From: Rufibacter tibetensis
GTDB taxonomy: Bacteria; Bacteroidota; Bacteroidia; Cytophagales; Hymenobacteraceae
Assembly: GCF_001310085.1 (NCBI RefSeq)
Contig: NZ_CP012643.1
Span: 124,001 to 188,000, forward strand
Direction: 5' to 3'
Length of the DNA: 64,000 nt
Under the pieces are notes generated by a model. It made no database searches, had not been told where the DNA came from, and saw only the letters and a list, made by a program, of their open reading frames with translations. Both the position numbers and the translations under genes were made by a program. Each line of letters starts with the position of its first letter. The first letter of the stretch is position 1. Shown piece by piece: positions 35,826 through 45,887 of the stretch.

Positions 35826-36836
35826 TTAAAGAGGCTTTCTGGCTACTCCTTCATTTGTCAGTTTCACCGGCTTTATGAAGCCTTGCTCATTAAAAAACAT
35901 TTGTTCAATGCAGGTGACGCGGTGATCTCTGTCAATTTCGGTTAAGGGGCGGCGGTGGTAGACAATGTACCTTTCATCTTTCTTGGGGACCTGAATGACG
36001 GAGTGATGTCCTGCGCCGGTGGCGATGGCCGGGTCTTGCTGTAGGATCTTTCCTACCCGTTTAAAAGGTCCGAAGGGTGAGTCTGCCACAGCGTTGGCCA
36101 CCGAGTAATCTGGTCCGGTCCAGCCGCCTTCAGACCACATGAAATAGTACTTCCCGTTCCGGATGAACATAAATGGGCCTTCCACATAGTTCTGCGGGGT
36201 GATCTCTTTGAACGTGGTGCCATCTGCAAAAGGAACAAAACCGGTGAAATCATCTTTCAGTTTGGCGATGTTGCAGTGCCGCCAGCCACCATAGATCAGG
36301 TAATATTGTCCGTCTTTGTCTTGGAACACAAACTGGTCAATTGGCTGCGCACCGTTATGAAACTTGTCCACTAACGGCTTGCCCAAGTAATCTTTGAACG
36401 GACCGTTAGGTTTATCTGCGACGGCTACGCCTATGCCGCCTACCTCCTGGTCACTTTGAATATCATTCGCCCCGAAGAACAGGAAGTACCTTTTGCCTTT
36501 CTGCACCACCGCCGGAGCCCACATGGCTTTGTTCGCCCATTTCACTGAAGCGGTATCAATAATCCGGTTATGCTTGGTCCAGGTAATCAGGTCCGGCGAG
36601 GAAAACGCATCCAGGTGCATCTGGTCTTTATACCGCGCGGAAAACGTAGGGTATATCCAGTACTTTTTGCCGAAGATGGTGCCTTCCGGGTCGGCGTACC
36701 ACCCCGGATAAACAGGGTTCCCTGCGGTTTTTGCGTTTGTGCTGTCACTGTCGGTCTTTGTTTGCGAAGTAGTACATGACGAGAGATGTACGTATAAGAA
36801 CGTAAATACCAAACAGGAACGCAGGAGCTTCTTCAT
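35826..36836 (-). CDS. GH43 glycosidase lipoprotein (arabinofuranosidase/xylosidase type)
   Basis: Five-bladed propeller glycosidase, 336 residues from the ATG at 36836 (MKKLLRSC), which gives a lipoprotein signal (LSSC). Catalytic residues fit GH43: Asp49 (GWYADPEG), the pKa modulator Asp166 (PIDQFVF) and acid Glu218 (YVEGPFMF). The family mainly removes arabinose or xylose side groups or ends. Subfamily cannot be decided from the sequence. It stands 27 kb from the xylan locus and has no SusCD partner, but it could complement GH10 and GH67. Confidence 0.88.
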   Translation of the reverse strand: MKKLLRSCLVFTFLYVHLSSCTTSQTKTDSDSTNAKTAGNPVYPGWYADPEGTIFGKKYWIYPTFSARYKDQMHLDAFSSPDLITWTKHNRIIDTASVKWANKAMWAPAVVQKGKRYFLFFGANDIQSDQEVGGIGVAVADKPNGPFKDYLGKPLVDKFHNGAQPIDQFVFQDKDGQYYLIYGGWRHCNIAKLKDDFTGFVPFADGTTFKEITPQNYVEGPFMFIRNGKYYFMWSEGGWTGPDYSVANAVADSPFGPFKRVGKILQQDPAIATGAGHHSVIQVPKKDERYIVYHRRPLTEIDRDHRVTCIEQMFFNEQGFIKPVKLTNEGVARKPL

Positions 36837-37121
36837 CTCGGTTAAAACATGGTTTAGGAGGGAATATAAGAAAATGCCTGATAAACCGGGAAGGCCGTAC
36901 AAAGGGATTGCCCCTATATTAAACGATATACACCAAAGTACATTTCTGCAGGGAAATTCTTGTGGTTGTCCTTTGCTGCAAGTCTCCTCACACCGTTCCC
37001 TGCCTGTTTTTTCATAACAACCCTAAAACACCAGAACGGCTCACTTGCTAGTGTAAAACCTGAACAGGAAATTCTTTCGGAAGAAAATTCCTACCTTCAA
37101 CCCCTCAGAAACAAGAGCCAC

Positions 37122-40100
37122 ATGGCGGAAAAAGAACAGGTACCCACGCAGGCAAGTGTACACCCCACAGAGTATTTTTTGGAAGGCGTTGATGGGGCAA
37201 CTCTCACCTATGCCCTTATTGCCCGCCACTCCTCCGCCGAGGCCATGGCGGGCGGCACCATCGGCTTTGACCTGCAACCTACGCACCTGGAGATTAACCG
37301 AGCAGTGATTTCAGGGGTGTCTCCGTTTGGCCGTTTTCCGGCCGTTTCGGTAAAACAGCTACCAAACGGACTGCTGCTTTCCTGCGGGTGCCAGGTGACT
37401 AAACGAGCCATGTGCGCGCACCAATCGCAGGTGCTGCAAACCCTGTTGAACCGGCAGGAGTTTAGGGTCTTTTTTGACGAAACGCTCCGGAAAGAAAAAA
37501 TAAGACCGGTAGCGGCAGAGTACGGCCTGGCCGAAGAGGAAAACCTGGACCAGTACTTTTTGCTGGAATACGCGAACAAAAGCCTGCTCATCAAGCCCCG
37601 GTTGACAGAGTTGTTGCCTATTACGGAGGAATCACAGGCTTTTTTGAAGGAGAAGCTCGTGCCTAAACAAGGACTGCCCTTTCTGCCCTCGGGCCCCAGC
37701 CCCAAAGAAAATACGCAGCGCATCATTGTGTTGGGCGAACATAAATACTACAAGCACCTGAGCGTGGAACTGCTGGAGGCGACCTCCACGCAAACCGGAA
37801 AGATTAAGAACCCGCTCAAAGCGCTGAGTCCGCTGGATTTTGTCTGGCAAACCAACCAGCCCGAGGAACTCAAGTTCTACACGGCGCTATCCCGTTTTCA
37901 GAACAACTACAACACCGAGCCCTCCGAAGCTGATCTGGAAGCCCTGAAAGCCTTGGTGCAGAATCCGCTGGGATTGGACGTGTACCAGCACAACGCAGAG
38001 GTTTCGGCCAACATCACGGCCAGTTCGGTGTCACCCATCCAGTTGAAGAAAGCGCCCTTGGACTTGGTATTGGAGGTGCAGGTGAAAGACAACTTTTACT
38101 CGGTCACGGCACTGCTGCACATTGAAGACCAACCGTACGCGTTGAAGCACCTGCAACTCAAGTACGGTCATTTCCTCCAGGTTCAGAACAGTTTGTATTT
38201 GCTGCACAACCCAGACTTGCGGCGCGTCATTGATTTTTTCCAGAAGCGCGGTTATTACCTGCTGGTGCATGCGTCCAAGTTTGAGGAATTCCGGGAGAAC
38301 ATTCTGGCTAACCTGGAAACCCGAATCAAGATCTCGTACTCTTTCCTAAAGCCGGCCACGCCGAAGCAATTGGAAGAACAAGGCTTTGACGGAGGGCGGG
38401 AACAGATTATTTACCTTTCAGAATCTGATGATAACGTGCTGCTGACGCCGGTCATGCGCTACGGCCACGTAGAGGTTCCGGTGTTCTCACAGAAGCAGAT
38501 TTACGCGACTGATGTGCTGGGTAATTCCTTCACGGTGACCCGCGACAAGGAAGCCGAGCTGCAGTTTCTGGCCGTGGTGCTCAAGCAGCATCCGTTCTTC
38601 AAAGAGCAACTGCACCTGGACTGCTTTTACCTGCACAAATACCGCTTTCTGGACCAGGACTGGTTTCTTGAGGCGTTTGATACCTGGCGGAACAAAGACA
38701 TTACCGTGCTCGGCTTCAAAGAACTCAAAGCCTCCAACCTGAACCCGCACAAAGTCAAAATTACCATTCTGGTGACCAGCGGCATCAACTGGTTTGACAC
38801 CTCGCTGGATGTGCAGTTCGGGAAACAAAAGGCCTCACTCAAGAACCTGCACAAAACGCTGCGCAACAAAAGCCGCTTCGTGCAACTGGACGATGGTTCT
38901 CAGGGCATTCTGCCTCAGGAGTGGATAGAGAAACTTAAACGCTTTTTTGAGCGCTCAGAGGTGGTGGGCGAACGCCTGCGCACGCCCAAAATCAACTTCG
39001 CCATCATTGAAGAACTCTACAAGGAGGAAGTGCTGAGCCAGGAAGTGCGCCAGGAACTAGCTACCTACCGGAAAAAGCTCGCCAATTTTGAAGCCATTCC
39101 TGAGGTAGCTGTTCCCGCCGAGTTGAAAGCCACGCTCCGCACGTACCAGCAGCAGGGCCTCAATTGGCTTTCGTTCCTGGACCAGTTCAACTTTGGCGGC
39201 TGCCTGGCAGATGACATGGGATTGGGGAAAACGGTGCAGGTTCTGGCTTTCCTGCTCTCGCAGCGCGGCAAAGTAGCCCGCAACACCAACCTGGTGGTGG
39301 TGCCTACGTCGCTGTTATTTAACTGGCAGGAAGAAGTGGCCAAGTTCGCGCCTTCGCTCAAAATTTTGACGGTGTACGGGAACCACCGCGTCAAAAATCC
39401 GCAGGAATTGTATGGATACGAACTGGTGCTCACCACGTATGGCACGCTGCTGTCAGACATTCTGGTGCTGAAGGAATATCGGTTCAACTACATCGTCCTG
39501 GACGAGTCGCAGAACATCAAGAACCCCGAGAGCCAGCGGTACCGGGCGGTGCGGTTGTTGCAGGCCCGCAACCGAATAGTGATGACAGGTACCCCGCTGG
39601 AAAATAATACCTACGACCTGTACGGACAGCTTTCCTTCGCCTGTCCCGGACTGCTGGGCAACAAACGCTTTTTCCGGGATCATTACTCCAAACCCATTGA
39701 CCAGTTCAAGAGCAGCGTACGGGCCGCCGAGTTACAGCGTAAAATTAGTCCGTTTCTGCTGCGGCGCACCAAAGAGCAGGTAGCCAAAGAATTGCCGGAC
39801 AAAACCGAGATGGTGCTGTATTGCGAGATGGGTACCGAGCAGCGCCAAGTCTACGCTGCTTATGAACTGGAAATCCGGGAATTCATTTCGGCCCAAGCCG
39901 AGGAGGAAATCCAGAAGAATCCCATGCACGTGCTGCGTGGCCTCACCAAACTGCGCCAGATTTGCAACTCCCCCGCCCTGCTGCCTGAGGAAGCTTCGTT
40001 TGGCGAGGCTTCATCTAAACTGAACGTGTTGCTGGAGCAGATTGAAAGCAAGGCGCCGCACCACAAGATCCTGGTGTTCTCGCAGTTTGTATCCATGCTG

Positions 40101-40514
40101 GAACTGATTAAGAAAGAGCTGAATGTCCGCGGCATCAAGTACTCCATGCTCACCGGTCAGACCAAAGACCGACAGGGCGCGGTGGCGGCGTTCCAGGAGC
40201 AGGAAGACGTGCGCGTGTTCCTCATCAGCCTGAAAGCGGGCGGCACCGGCCTCAACCTCACCCGCGCCGATTATGTGTACCTGGTAGACCCGTGGTGGAA
40301 CCCCGCCGTGGAAAACCAGGCCATTGACCGCACTTACCGCATAGGCCAGGAGAAAAACGTAGTCGCCGTCCGCCTCATCTGCCCCGATACCGTGGAGGAG
40401 AAAATCATGAAGTTGCAGGCGAGTAAGAAAGACCTGGTAAAGGATCTAATTAAGACCGATGGTGGTATGCTGAAAGCTTTTAGTAAGCAGGAGTTATTGG
40501 CTTTATTGGGGTGA
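37122..40514 (+). CDS. SWIM zinc-finger and SNF2-family helicase/ATPase
   Basis: A 1130-residue SNF2-type DNA translocase, starting at 37122 (MAEKEQVPT). The N-terminal SWIM finger is CGC...CAH (about 85-103). After a long middle region come the ATPase motifs: DDMGLGKT (about 697-704), the DESQ box in VLDESQNIKNP, TGTPLENN, and the C-terminal helicase domain with KAGGTGLNLT and AIDRTYRIGQ. This layout is common in Bacteroidota as a RapA/SNF2-like protein, probably acting in DNA-bound protein remodelling. The 54 in-frame codons upstream look non-coding. Confidence 0.92.
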   Translation: MAEKEQVPTQASVHPTEYFLEGVDGATLTYALIARHSSAEAMAGGTIGFDLQPTHLEINRAVISGVSPFGRFPAVSVKQLPNGLLLSCGCQVTKRAMCAHQSQVLQTLLNRQEFRVFFDETLRKEKIRPVAAEYGLAEEENLDQYFLLEYANKSLLIKPRLTELLPITEESQAFLKEKLVPKQGLPFLPSGPSPKENTQRIIVLGEHKYYKHLSVELLEATSTQTGKIKNPLKALSPLDFVWQTNQPEELKFYTALSRFQNNYNTEPSEADLEALKALVQNPLGLDVYQHNAEVSANITASSVSPIQLKKAPLDLVLEVQVKDNFYSVTALLHIEDQPYALKHLQLKYGHFLQVQNSLYLLHNPDLRRVIDFFQKRGYYLLVHASKFEEFRENILANLETRIKISYSFLKPATPKQLEEQGFDGGREQIIYLSESDDNVLLTPVMRYGHVEVPVFSQKQIYATDVLGNSFTVTRDKEAELQFLAVVLKQHPFFKEQLHLDCFYLHKYRFLDQDWFLEAFDTWRNKDITVLGFKELKASNLNPHKVKITILVTSGINWFDTSLDVQFGKQKASLKNLHKTLRNKSRFVQLDDGSQGILPQEWIEKLKRFFERSEVVGERLRTPKINFAIIEELYKEEVLSQEVRQELATYRKKLANFEAIPEVAVPAELKATLRTYQQQGLNWLSFLDQFNFGGCLADDMGLGKTVQVLAFLLSQRGKVARNTNLVVVPTSLLFNWQEEVAKFAPSLKILTVYGNHRVKNPQELYGYELVLTTYGTLLSDILVLKEYRFNYIVLDESQNIKNPESQRYRAVRLLQARNRIVMTGTPLENNTYDLYGQLSFACPGLLGNKRFFRDHYSKPIDQFKSSVRAAELQRKISPFLLRRTKEQVAKELPDKTEMVLYCEMGTEQRQVYAAYELEIREFISAQAEEEIQKNPMHVLRGLTKLRQICNSPALLPEEASFGEASSKLNVLLEQIESKAPHHKILVFSQFVSMLELIKKELNVRGIKYSMLTGQTKDRQGAVAAFQEQEDVRVFLISLKAGGTGLNLTRADYVYLVDPWWNPAVENQAIDRTYRIGQEKNVVAVRLICPDTVEEKIMKLQASKKDLVKDLIKTDGGMLKAFSKQELLALLG

Positions 40515-41106
40515 GTTAGGTTTTTGGGTGTTTTTGGGGATATAATCTTAAAATAGATGTACTATGGGTGCATGCCTAAAGCTGTTCCCTTGGTTTGTCC
40601 GCTTTTCTCGTAGGTGCATGTGCAGGGTTGTTTCATAAATGCTGCTATGCGCTCACGGCCGCGAGACCCCGTCTTCCCCTCTCGCACTGCCCTTTTGGCC
40701 TGAGCTGTCCGTACCTTTTAGTTCAAGTATATCTAGGGCCAAAAGCGAGGCGCTCGATGGAAAGACTAGAACGGGGGAAAGTAGCGGAAGAATGGGGATG
40801 ACCTTTGCATCCCAAATCTTGGCCTTTACGCTTATGTTCAAGTAAGGTCCCTTACCCTCTCATTTTCAAGCATGTTTTGATTTCTGAGAACTCAGATTTA
40901 CTTATGTGACTTACTAAATTGGCATTGATGAAGGAAGATCTCTCCCCCTTTTTTTGTTTTTGGGATTATTTAGACAAAACAGATTAAAAGCGGAAGAACA
41001 TAACTGGGAGCTTGAAAGCCTCAGCAACGTTCTTCTGCTTTTAACCTGAATTTCATAAAACTGCCTGGAAGCTACAAGACTGGAGAATGGCTCCAGGCCT
41101 AGATTA
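40515..41106. other. 592-bp gap with a GC-rich patch and a terminator hairpin
   Basis: No gene is supported. Bases 40640-40800 are unusually GC-rich and contain two small overlapping frames that look spurious. Bases 40984-40999 pair with 41029-41044 (one G-U) as a likely terminator for the minus-strand gene that ends at 41107. Confidence 0.5.
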
Positions 41107-41880
41107 TTATTTCTGAGTCAGATCAAGTAAGGAGATGGTGTATTCTTTGGTGGAAGCGTTGTAGGAATAGCTGTACCGTTGAGGATACAAGCCTGGTACC
41201 TGGTACTGGGTAGGTTGCGGGATAGGAATGGTTTGGGTGCCTACTGTTGGCAAGGTATTCAGATAGGCCAGGGTGAACATAGGCTCATGGAAGATGAAAT
41301 TTCCGTCAACGGAACCATAGATAAAGGTTTTAGCGAAGTTACCCGGTGAGTTGTTTACATCTGAGATATCAACCCAGTGCGCTCCCATGGCCGGAACCAC
41401 GCCCGGGGTGAGTACATAATTTTGTGGCCTGAACTGCGAAGCAGGCATTTCGTCCATGGCAGCCTGGCCTTTAATTTCAGCTACTTCTTCCGGTGAGATC
41501 ATGTAGAAATGCAGGTCAAAGTGAGGCACTCCGTACAAGGGTGCGGGGTCATGGCCCTGGGGGTTCCAATCCAGCATGACGTGGTCGTAAAGCGTTTGTT
41601 CTGCCTGTTCCGGTAAGTCGAGGATGTACATCCGCATGGCGTTGCCTAAGTTTCCTTTCACTGCCTGCTCAGAGAATGTGACGCCCAGAGAGACTGGCAC
41701 TCCAACGTCATTAGTGGTCACCCAGGTTCTTACATTTCCCTGCGTCAACGCTACAATTGGACCATAAAACGTACCCGCCAGTTCTTCGTCATCGTCGTCA
41801 GAACAGGTAGTAAACAAGCTTAAACAGGCCAAAGCACTGCACCATAACACTGCCTTGGTAAATAGAAAATTCGTTTTCAT
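41107..41880 (-). CDS. DUF5602-like lipoprotein
   Basis: A 257-residue lipoprotein, starting at 41880 (MKTNFLFTKAVLW) with Cys following FTT (LFTTCSDDDDEE). The body resembles DUF5602/TTHB210-type domains: DVGVPVSLGVTFSEQAV, PHFDLHFYMISPEE and GAHWVDISDV. The His-x-Asp pair in FDLHFY might bind metal. Function unknown. I prefer this start to the in-frame ATG at 41892, which adds only MSTP. Confidence 0.65.
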   Translation of the reverse strand: MKTNFLFTKAVLWCSALACLSLFTTCSDDDDEELAGTFYGPIVALTQGNVRTWVTTNDVGVPVSLGVTFSEQAVKGNLGNAMRMYILDLPEQAEQTLYDHVMLDWNPQGHDPAPLYGVPHFDLHFYMISPEEVAEIKGQAAMDEMPASQFRPQNYVLTPGVVPAMGAHWVDISDVNNSPGNFAKTFIYGSVDGNFIFHEPMFTLAYLNTLPTVGTQTIPIPQPTQYQVPGLYPQRYSYSYNASTKEYTISLLDLTQK

Positions 41881-42477
41881 AGGAGTAGACAAGATTTGGA
41901 TTTGAAAAGAAGGGATGGGTCAGGTTCAGAAGTGCTTATCAGTAGAGGAGGCACTGACCGAGGGCGGGTGTGAAGTACAAGAAGGGCAATTTAATGGACG
42001 TGCAAAACGCCGGTAGATGGGGCTGAATCTCCGCTGAGGGAGGAAAGAGAAAGCTGGACACCCCGCGCAGTTTCCATAGTCTGAAAAGGGCAAGGTGATA
42101 GCGGTTTGTTTTCTACTTTGATTTTCAAAAAAGAGCATGAGGCGTTTCCTTATGCTTTGCTGTTCTTCAAACACCTTACCCGGTTCTTAGGGAAAAGGAA
42201 CGTTGGTAAGATGAATGTCTATTGAAAATAACTACATTCTATTAATAATTCAACAAATAAGGAGTTTTATCTATTAAAATCATTATTTGTAAGTAGTCTT
42301 TCCTTCATGATCCTAGTAAAAAGCTTTTGCTTCTATCAGGATTGTAATTGTGAAAGCTTGTAAGTTGCTACCTCATTCCCTTAGAGTTAATCTCCGGCCG
42401 AAGCACTTCTGGTAAACCTAAGCCCTTCTATTGAGGTAAAGAGTAAGAATTATCTGTCTTCACCTAATCAAATAGGC
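41881..42477. other. 597-bp gap between the lipoprotein and gamma-glutamyltransferase
   Basis: A minus-strand frame at 41926-42174 (82 codons, with two Cys-x2-Cys-like groups) is open, but it has weak protein character and I do not annotate it. The rest is AT-rich, and nothing regulatory is clear. Confidence 0.4.
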
Positions 42478-44169
42478 GTGATCATCCGGAAAATCTCCTT
42501 TCTTCTTTTCTTCTTTAGCTTTATAGGTTGCACTAACCGCAATCTCCATAAAACAGGTCTGGTGGCAGATAAAGCCATGGTGGTGACGGCGCACCCGCTG
42601 GCCTCTGCCGTGGGCGCGCAGATCCTGAAACGCGGGGGAAATGCCGTAGATGCTGCCGTTGCCGTTCAGTTTGCCCTGGCCGTAGTGTATCCCGATGCCG
42701 GGAACATTGGCGGCGGCGGTTTTCTGGTACTTCGGCAAAAAGACGGATCTATCAATGCCCTGGATTACCGCGAGAAAGCCCCCGCCAAAGCACACCGCGA
42801 CATGTACCTGAACGGCCAGGGCGAAGTCATCGAAAATTTAAGTTACAAGGGACACCTGGCGGCAGGTGTGCCCGGCACGGTAGATGGCATGGTGCAGGCG
42901 CATGAAAAGTACGGCAGCCTCCCTTGGACTGACCTGGTGCAGCCTGCGGTACTTTTAGCAGCAAAAGGGTTTCCCCTCACCCAAAAAGAAGCTAAAAAGT
43001 TGAATGAGCAACGAAAAGACTTCCTCCAATTCAACACCCAACGACCCGAGTTCATTTTGAAAAATCGCTGGCGGGAAGGTGATACGCTTCGCCTGCTTGA
43101 CCTGGCCCATACCTTAGAAAGAATCAGAGACAAAGGAAGAGCCGGTTTTTACGAGGGCCCAACCGCAGCGTTGATTACGGCAGAAATGGAACGTGGCAAA
43201 GGCATTATCTCGAAAACGGACCTTGCCAATTACCGGTCGGTGTGGCGTACCCCTATTGCAGGACAAGTAGGCGTATACCGGGTTATCTCCATGCCTCCCC
43301 CATCAAGCGGCGGCATTGCGTTGATTCAGTTGCTTACCATTGCCCAAGACTATCCCCTGAAAGACTGGGGATGGAACACCGTGGCCACAAGTCACCTCAT
43401 GGTAGAGGCTGAACGACGGATTTATGCTGATCGGGCACGGCACTTTGGCGACGCTGATTTCTATGAAGTTCCGGTAAAAGGCCTCTTAAACCCAGCCTAC
43501 ATCAAGAGCAGAATGAAAGGCTACACCCCTAAAAAAGCTACTCCCAGCGAGGAGGTTTCCGCGGGGGTGCCTCCCCTGCCTGAAGGGCCAAACACCACCC
43601 ACTACTCTATTGTGGATGCCCAGGGTAACGCCGTGTCAGTGACGACCACCCTGAACAGCAGCTTCGGGAATAAAGTGTTTGTGGCCGGTGCTGGCTTCCT
43701 GCTCAACAACGAGATGGACGACTTCAGCATCAAACCCGGTTTTCCTAACAGCTACGGTTTGATTGGCGAAGAAGCCAATGCCATTGCTCCCGGCAAACGG
43801 ATGCTCAGCTCCATGACGCCCACCATCTTGGAAAAAGACGGAAAGCTGTTCATGGTCATCGGGGCCATGGGCGGCTCCACCATCATTACAACCGTGTACC
43901 AGATCATCCAGAATGTAACAGTACATGGCCACACCATGCAGGGTGCCGTCAACGCCGGTCGTTTCCATCACCAATGGAAACCCAACTGGATTCTCACAGA
44001 ATGGGGTGCACTAGGGCCACTAACCGGAGCCGGGCTCTGGATCAAAGGCCACAAGATTGCGCCTAAGTATGGGGGCATCGGGAGAGCCGCGGGTATTCTG
44101 GTTTTACCTAATGGGAAGCTGGAAGGAGGCGCAGACCCACGGGGCGATGATGCCGCTGCGGGATTTTAG
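42478..44169 (+). CDS. ggt: Gamma-glutamyltransferase
   Basis: Cleaves or transfers the gamma-glutamyl group of glutathione and similar compounds. The 563-residue precursor starts at a GTG (MIIRKISFLL after initiation) with a lipobox (IGCTN). Family motifs are clear: RGGNAVDAAVAVQFALAVVYP, GGGGFLVL, VPGTVDGM, and the autocleavage site PNTTHYSIVD with nucleophile Thr373. GSSFG- and MSSM-type residues also match (LSSMTPTILEKDG). A periplasmic, lipid-anchored location is likely. Confidence 0.93.
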   Translation: MIIRKISFLLFFFSFIGCTNRNLHKTGLVADKAMVVTAHPLASAVGAQILKRGGNAVDAAVAVQFALAVVYPDAGNIGGGGFLVLRQKDGSINALDYREKAPAKAHRDMYLNGQGEVIENLSYKGHLAAGVPGTVDGMVQAHEKYGSLPWTDLVQPAVLLAAKGFPLTQKEAKKLNEQRKDFLQFNTQRPEFILKNRWREGDTLRLLDLAHTLERIRDKGRAGFYEGPTAALITAEMERGKGIISKTDLANYRSVWRTPIAGQVGVYRVISMPPPSSGGIALIQLLTIAQDYPLKDWGWNTVATSHLMVEAERRIYADRARHFGDADFYEVPVKGLLNPAYIKSRMKGYTPKKATPSEEVSAGVPPLPEGPNTTHYSIVDAQGNAVSVTTTLNSSFGNKVFVAGAGFLLNNEMDDFSIKPGFPNSYGLIGEEANAIAPGKRMLSSMTPTILEKDGKLFMVIGAMGGSTIITTVYQIIQNVTVHGHTMQGAVNAGRFHHQWKPNWILTEWGALGPLTGAGLWIKGHKIAPKYGGIGRAAGILVLPNGKLEGGADPRGDDAAAGF

Positions 44170-44361
44170 ATTAATCTTATTTATTTGAATTATAAGTGGT
44201 GGTAGTTCCTTGGAGGTACCCTTTTTCTGTTGGATCTTTAAAGAGGTAATACAAAAGGCTCTCACACAGACGGATACATCTTGTGTCCTAGCCAAATAAC
44301 AGCACATCAAAAAGGAACTTCTTCCATTAGGCCTCAACTACTCCACTGCGGTGGTCAGCAC

Positions 44362-44539
44362 AGATTCTCCCCTTGAGGGGAGATAAAGAGGGGTGTTTAC
44401 ATCTAGTGATTTAAAATTTTCTATTAGCTTCTTCCCCTTTGTATTCGCTACAAAAGGGGTATCAATATCCATTTGCATTATGCTGGAAACGTTTAGATCG
44501 ACAGGTGTAAACACCCCTCTTCGCTCCCCTCAAGGGGAG
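44362..44539. repeat. Inverted-repeat element, family A, copy 3
   Basis: Arms at 44362-44400 and 44507-44539 with the same hairpin core and GTGTTTAC block as copies 1 and 2. The right end is altered, with an extra GAAGAGGGGT. It fills the gap between ggt and the MFS gene. Confidence 0.7.
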
Positions 44540-44607
44540 CGAAGAGGGGTAACACTAAAAAGGGCAACCATAAGGGATTACATCTTCCGTGGTATACAAA
44601 CAAGTGC

Positions 44608-45783
44608 TTACGCCACTTCCTTCGCCTCAGCCACAAAGGTTTCTTCTTCTGTGCGGTCCATTTTGAAGAACAGCTTCGCAATTGGAATCAACATCAAACC
44701 CGACAAGGCAAAGGCAATAAAGGACGTTTTCAAGCTGAACGCATGAGCCAGGTATCCGATCATAGGAGGCCCGATCAACATGCCCACAATCCCGAAGGTG
44801 GCAATCAGGGAAATGGCTATGCCCGGCGAATAGGTTTTTGAGGCTCCCGCCAGCGTGTAGGTCATGGGAATGACCGATGCCGTCCCAAACCCTACTAAGG
44901 AAAACCCGATCATGGCGGGCCAGAAGCTCGGGAAAACAATGGCCAAGGCTATTCCGGAAAAGATAAACACCCCGCTCAGCATGTAGGTGGTGGCCATACC
45001 TAGTTTGTCAATGAAAGAATCAGACACAAAACGGGAAAGCGCCATAAATGCCATAAAGGTCAGGTATCCTACGGTAAACAGATCCTCCTTCACTACCTGC
45101 TGAAAGTAAATCCCGCTCCAGTCAAACATCCCCCCTTCGCACACGGCCGCGAAGAACACCAATAGCCCCAGGTACATGATGTAAGGATCAGGCTTCTTGA
45201 AGGTCAGTTTGCTTCCGGAGGCGGATTGGTCGTTTCTTAGTAGATAGCGGAAAGAGTAGACCGTGGCCAACACACTAATGATGGAAACCGTGATCAGGTG
45301 TGGCACCATGGGCACATCAAAGGAAATCAACAAGGTGGTGAACCCCACCCCCAGAATACCGCCGGTGCTCCAAAGCCCGTGAAAAGAGCCGTTGATCTTC
45401 TTATCAAATTGTTTCTGCAGGGTAATGGCCTGGGTGTTCACGGAGATGTTGAAGATGCGCATGCTCAGCGAAAACAGAAACAACACCATAGAAAGCATGA
45501 CTGGTGTAGACGCAAAGGCGATAAAAGAAAGGGCAATGGAGTTCAGCAAAAAGCCTACGGACAATGGTATTCTGGTCTCAAACTTTGACACAAGCCAGCC
45601 AGACAAGGGAACTCCTATCAGAGAGGAAACCGGCATGGTCAGAAGAATGGTGCCCAGTTCAGCCTCATTCAGATCCAAGGTTTGTTTGATGGTTGGAATT
45701 CGGGAGGCCCAACTGGAAAAATTGAATCCTGATAAAAAGAAGAAGACGCTCAGGAAAACCCGTTGCTTTTGTATTAACTGCAT
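44608..45783 (-). CDS. MFS transporter
   Basis: Twelve-helix transporter of 391 residues, starting at 45783 (MQLIQKQRVFLSVFFFLSGFNF). The signatures of the YbjJ/FucP-like group are visible: FSSWASRIPTIKQTL, GVPLSGWLVSKFETR, and GSFHGLWSTGGILG. Substrate is unknown. It lies just upstream of a hairpin that separates it from the erythromycin-esterase-like gene, so it has its own promoter. Confidence 0.85.
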   Translation of the reverse strand: MQLIQKQRVFLSVFFFLSGFNFSSWASRIPTIKQTLDLNEAELGTILLTMPVSSLIGVPLSGWLVSKFETRIPLSVGFLLNSIALSFIAFASTPVMLSMVLFLFSLSMRIFNISVNTQAITLQKQFDKKINGSFHGLWSTGGILGVGFTTLLISFDVPMVPHLITVSIISVLATVYSFRYLLRNDQSASGSKLTFKKPDPYIMYLGLLVFFAAVCEGGMFDWSGIYFQQVVKEDLFTVGYLTFMAFMALSRFVSDSFIDKLGMATTYMLSGVFIFSGIALAIVFPSFWPAMIGFSLVGFGTASVIPMTYTLAGASKTYSPGIAISLIATFGIVGMLIGPPMIGYLAHAFSLKTSFIAFALSGLMLIPIAKLFFKMDRTEEETFVAEAKEVA

Positions 45784-45820
45784 TTTGGAAAAATAACGGC
45801 GCAAAGATGCGCTATTTTAT

Positions 45821-45863
45821 TTCTGCTTTGGGTACAAATCTGTTGTTTGTACCCAAAGCAGAA
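45821..45863. terminator. Terminator of the erythromycin-esterase-like gene
   Basis: A perfect 18-bp stem (45821-45838 with 45846-45863) with a 7-nt loop. Confidence 0.8.
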
Positions 45864-45887
45864 CCTTTGAGAAGAAGACATTGAGAA

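Noticed and set aside
41926-42174. 82-codon minus-strand frame with Cys groups upstream of the DUF5602-like gene
   Set aside because: No recognisable similarity, a Pro/Ser-rich end and no clear ribosome site. It could be real, but the support is too weak.
44393-44746. 117-codon plus-strand frame near the family A repeat
   Set aside because: It runs through the inverted repeat and antisense to the MFS gene.
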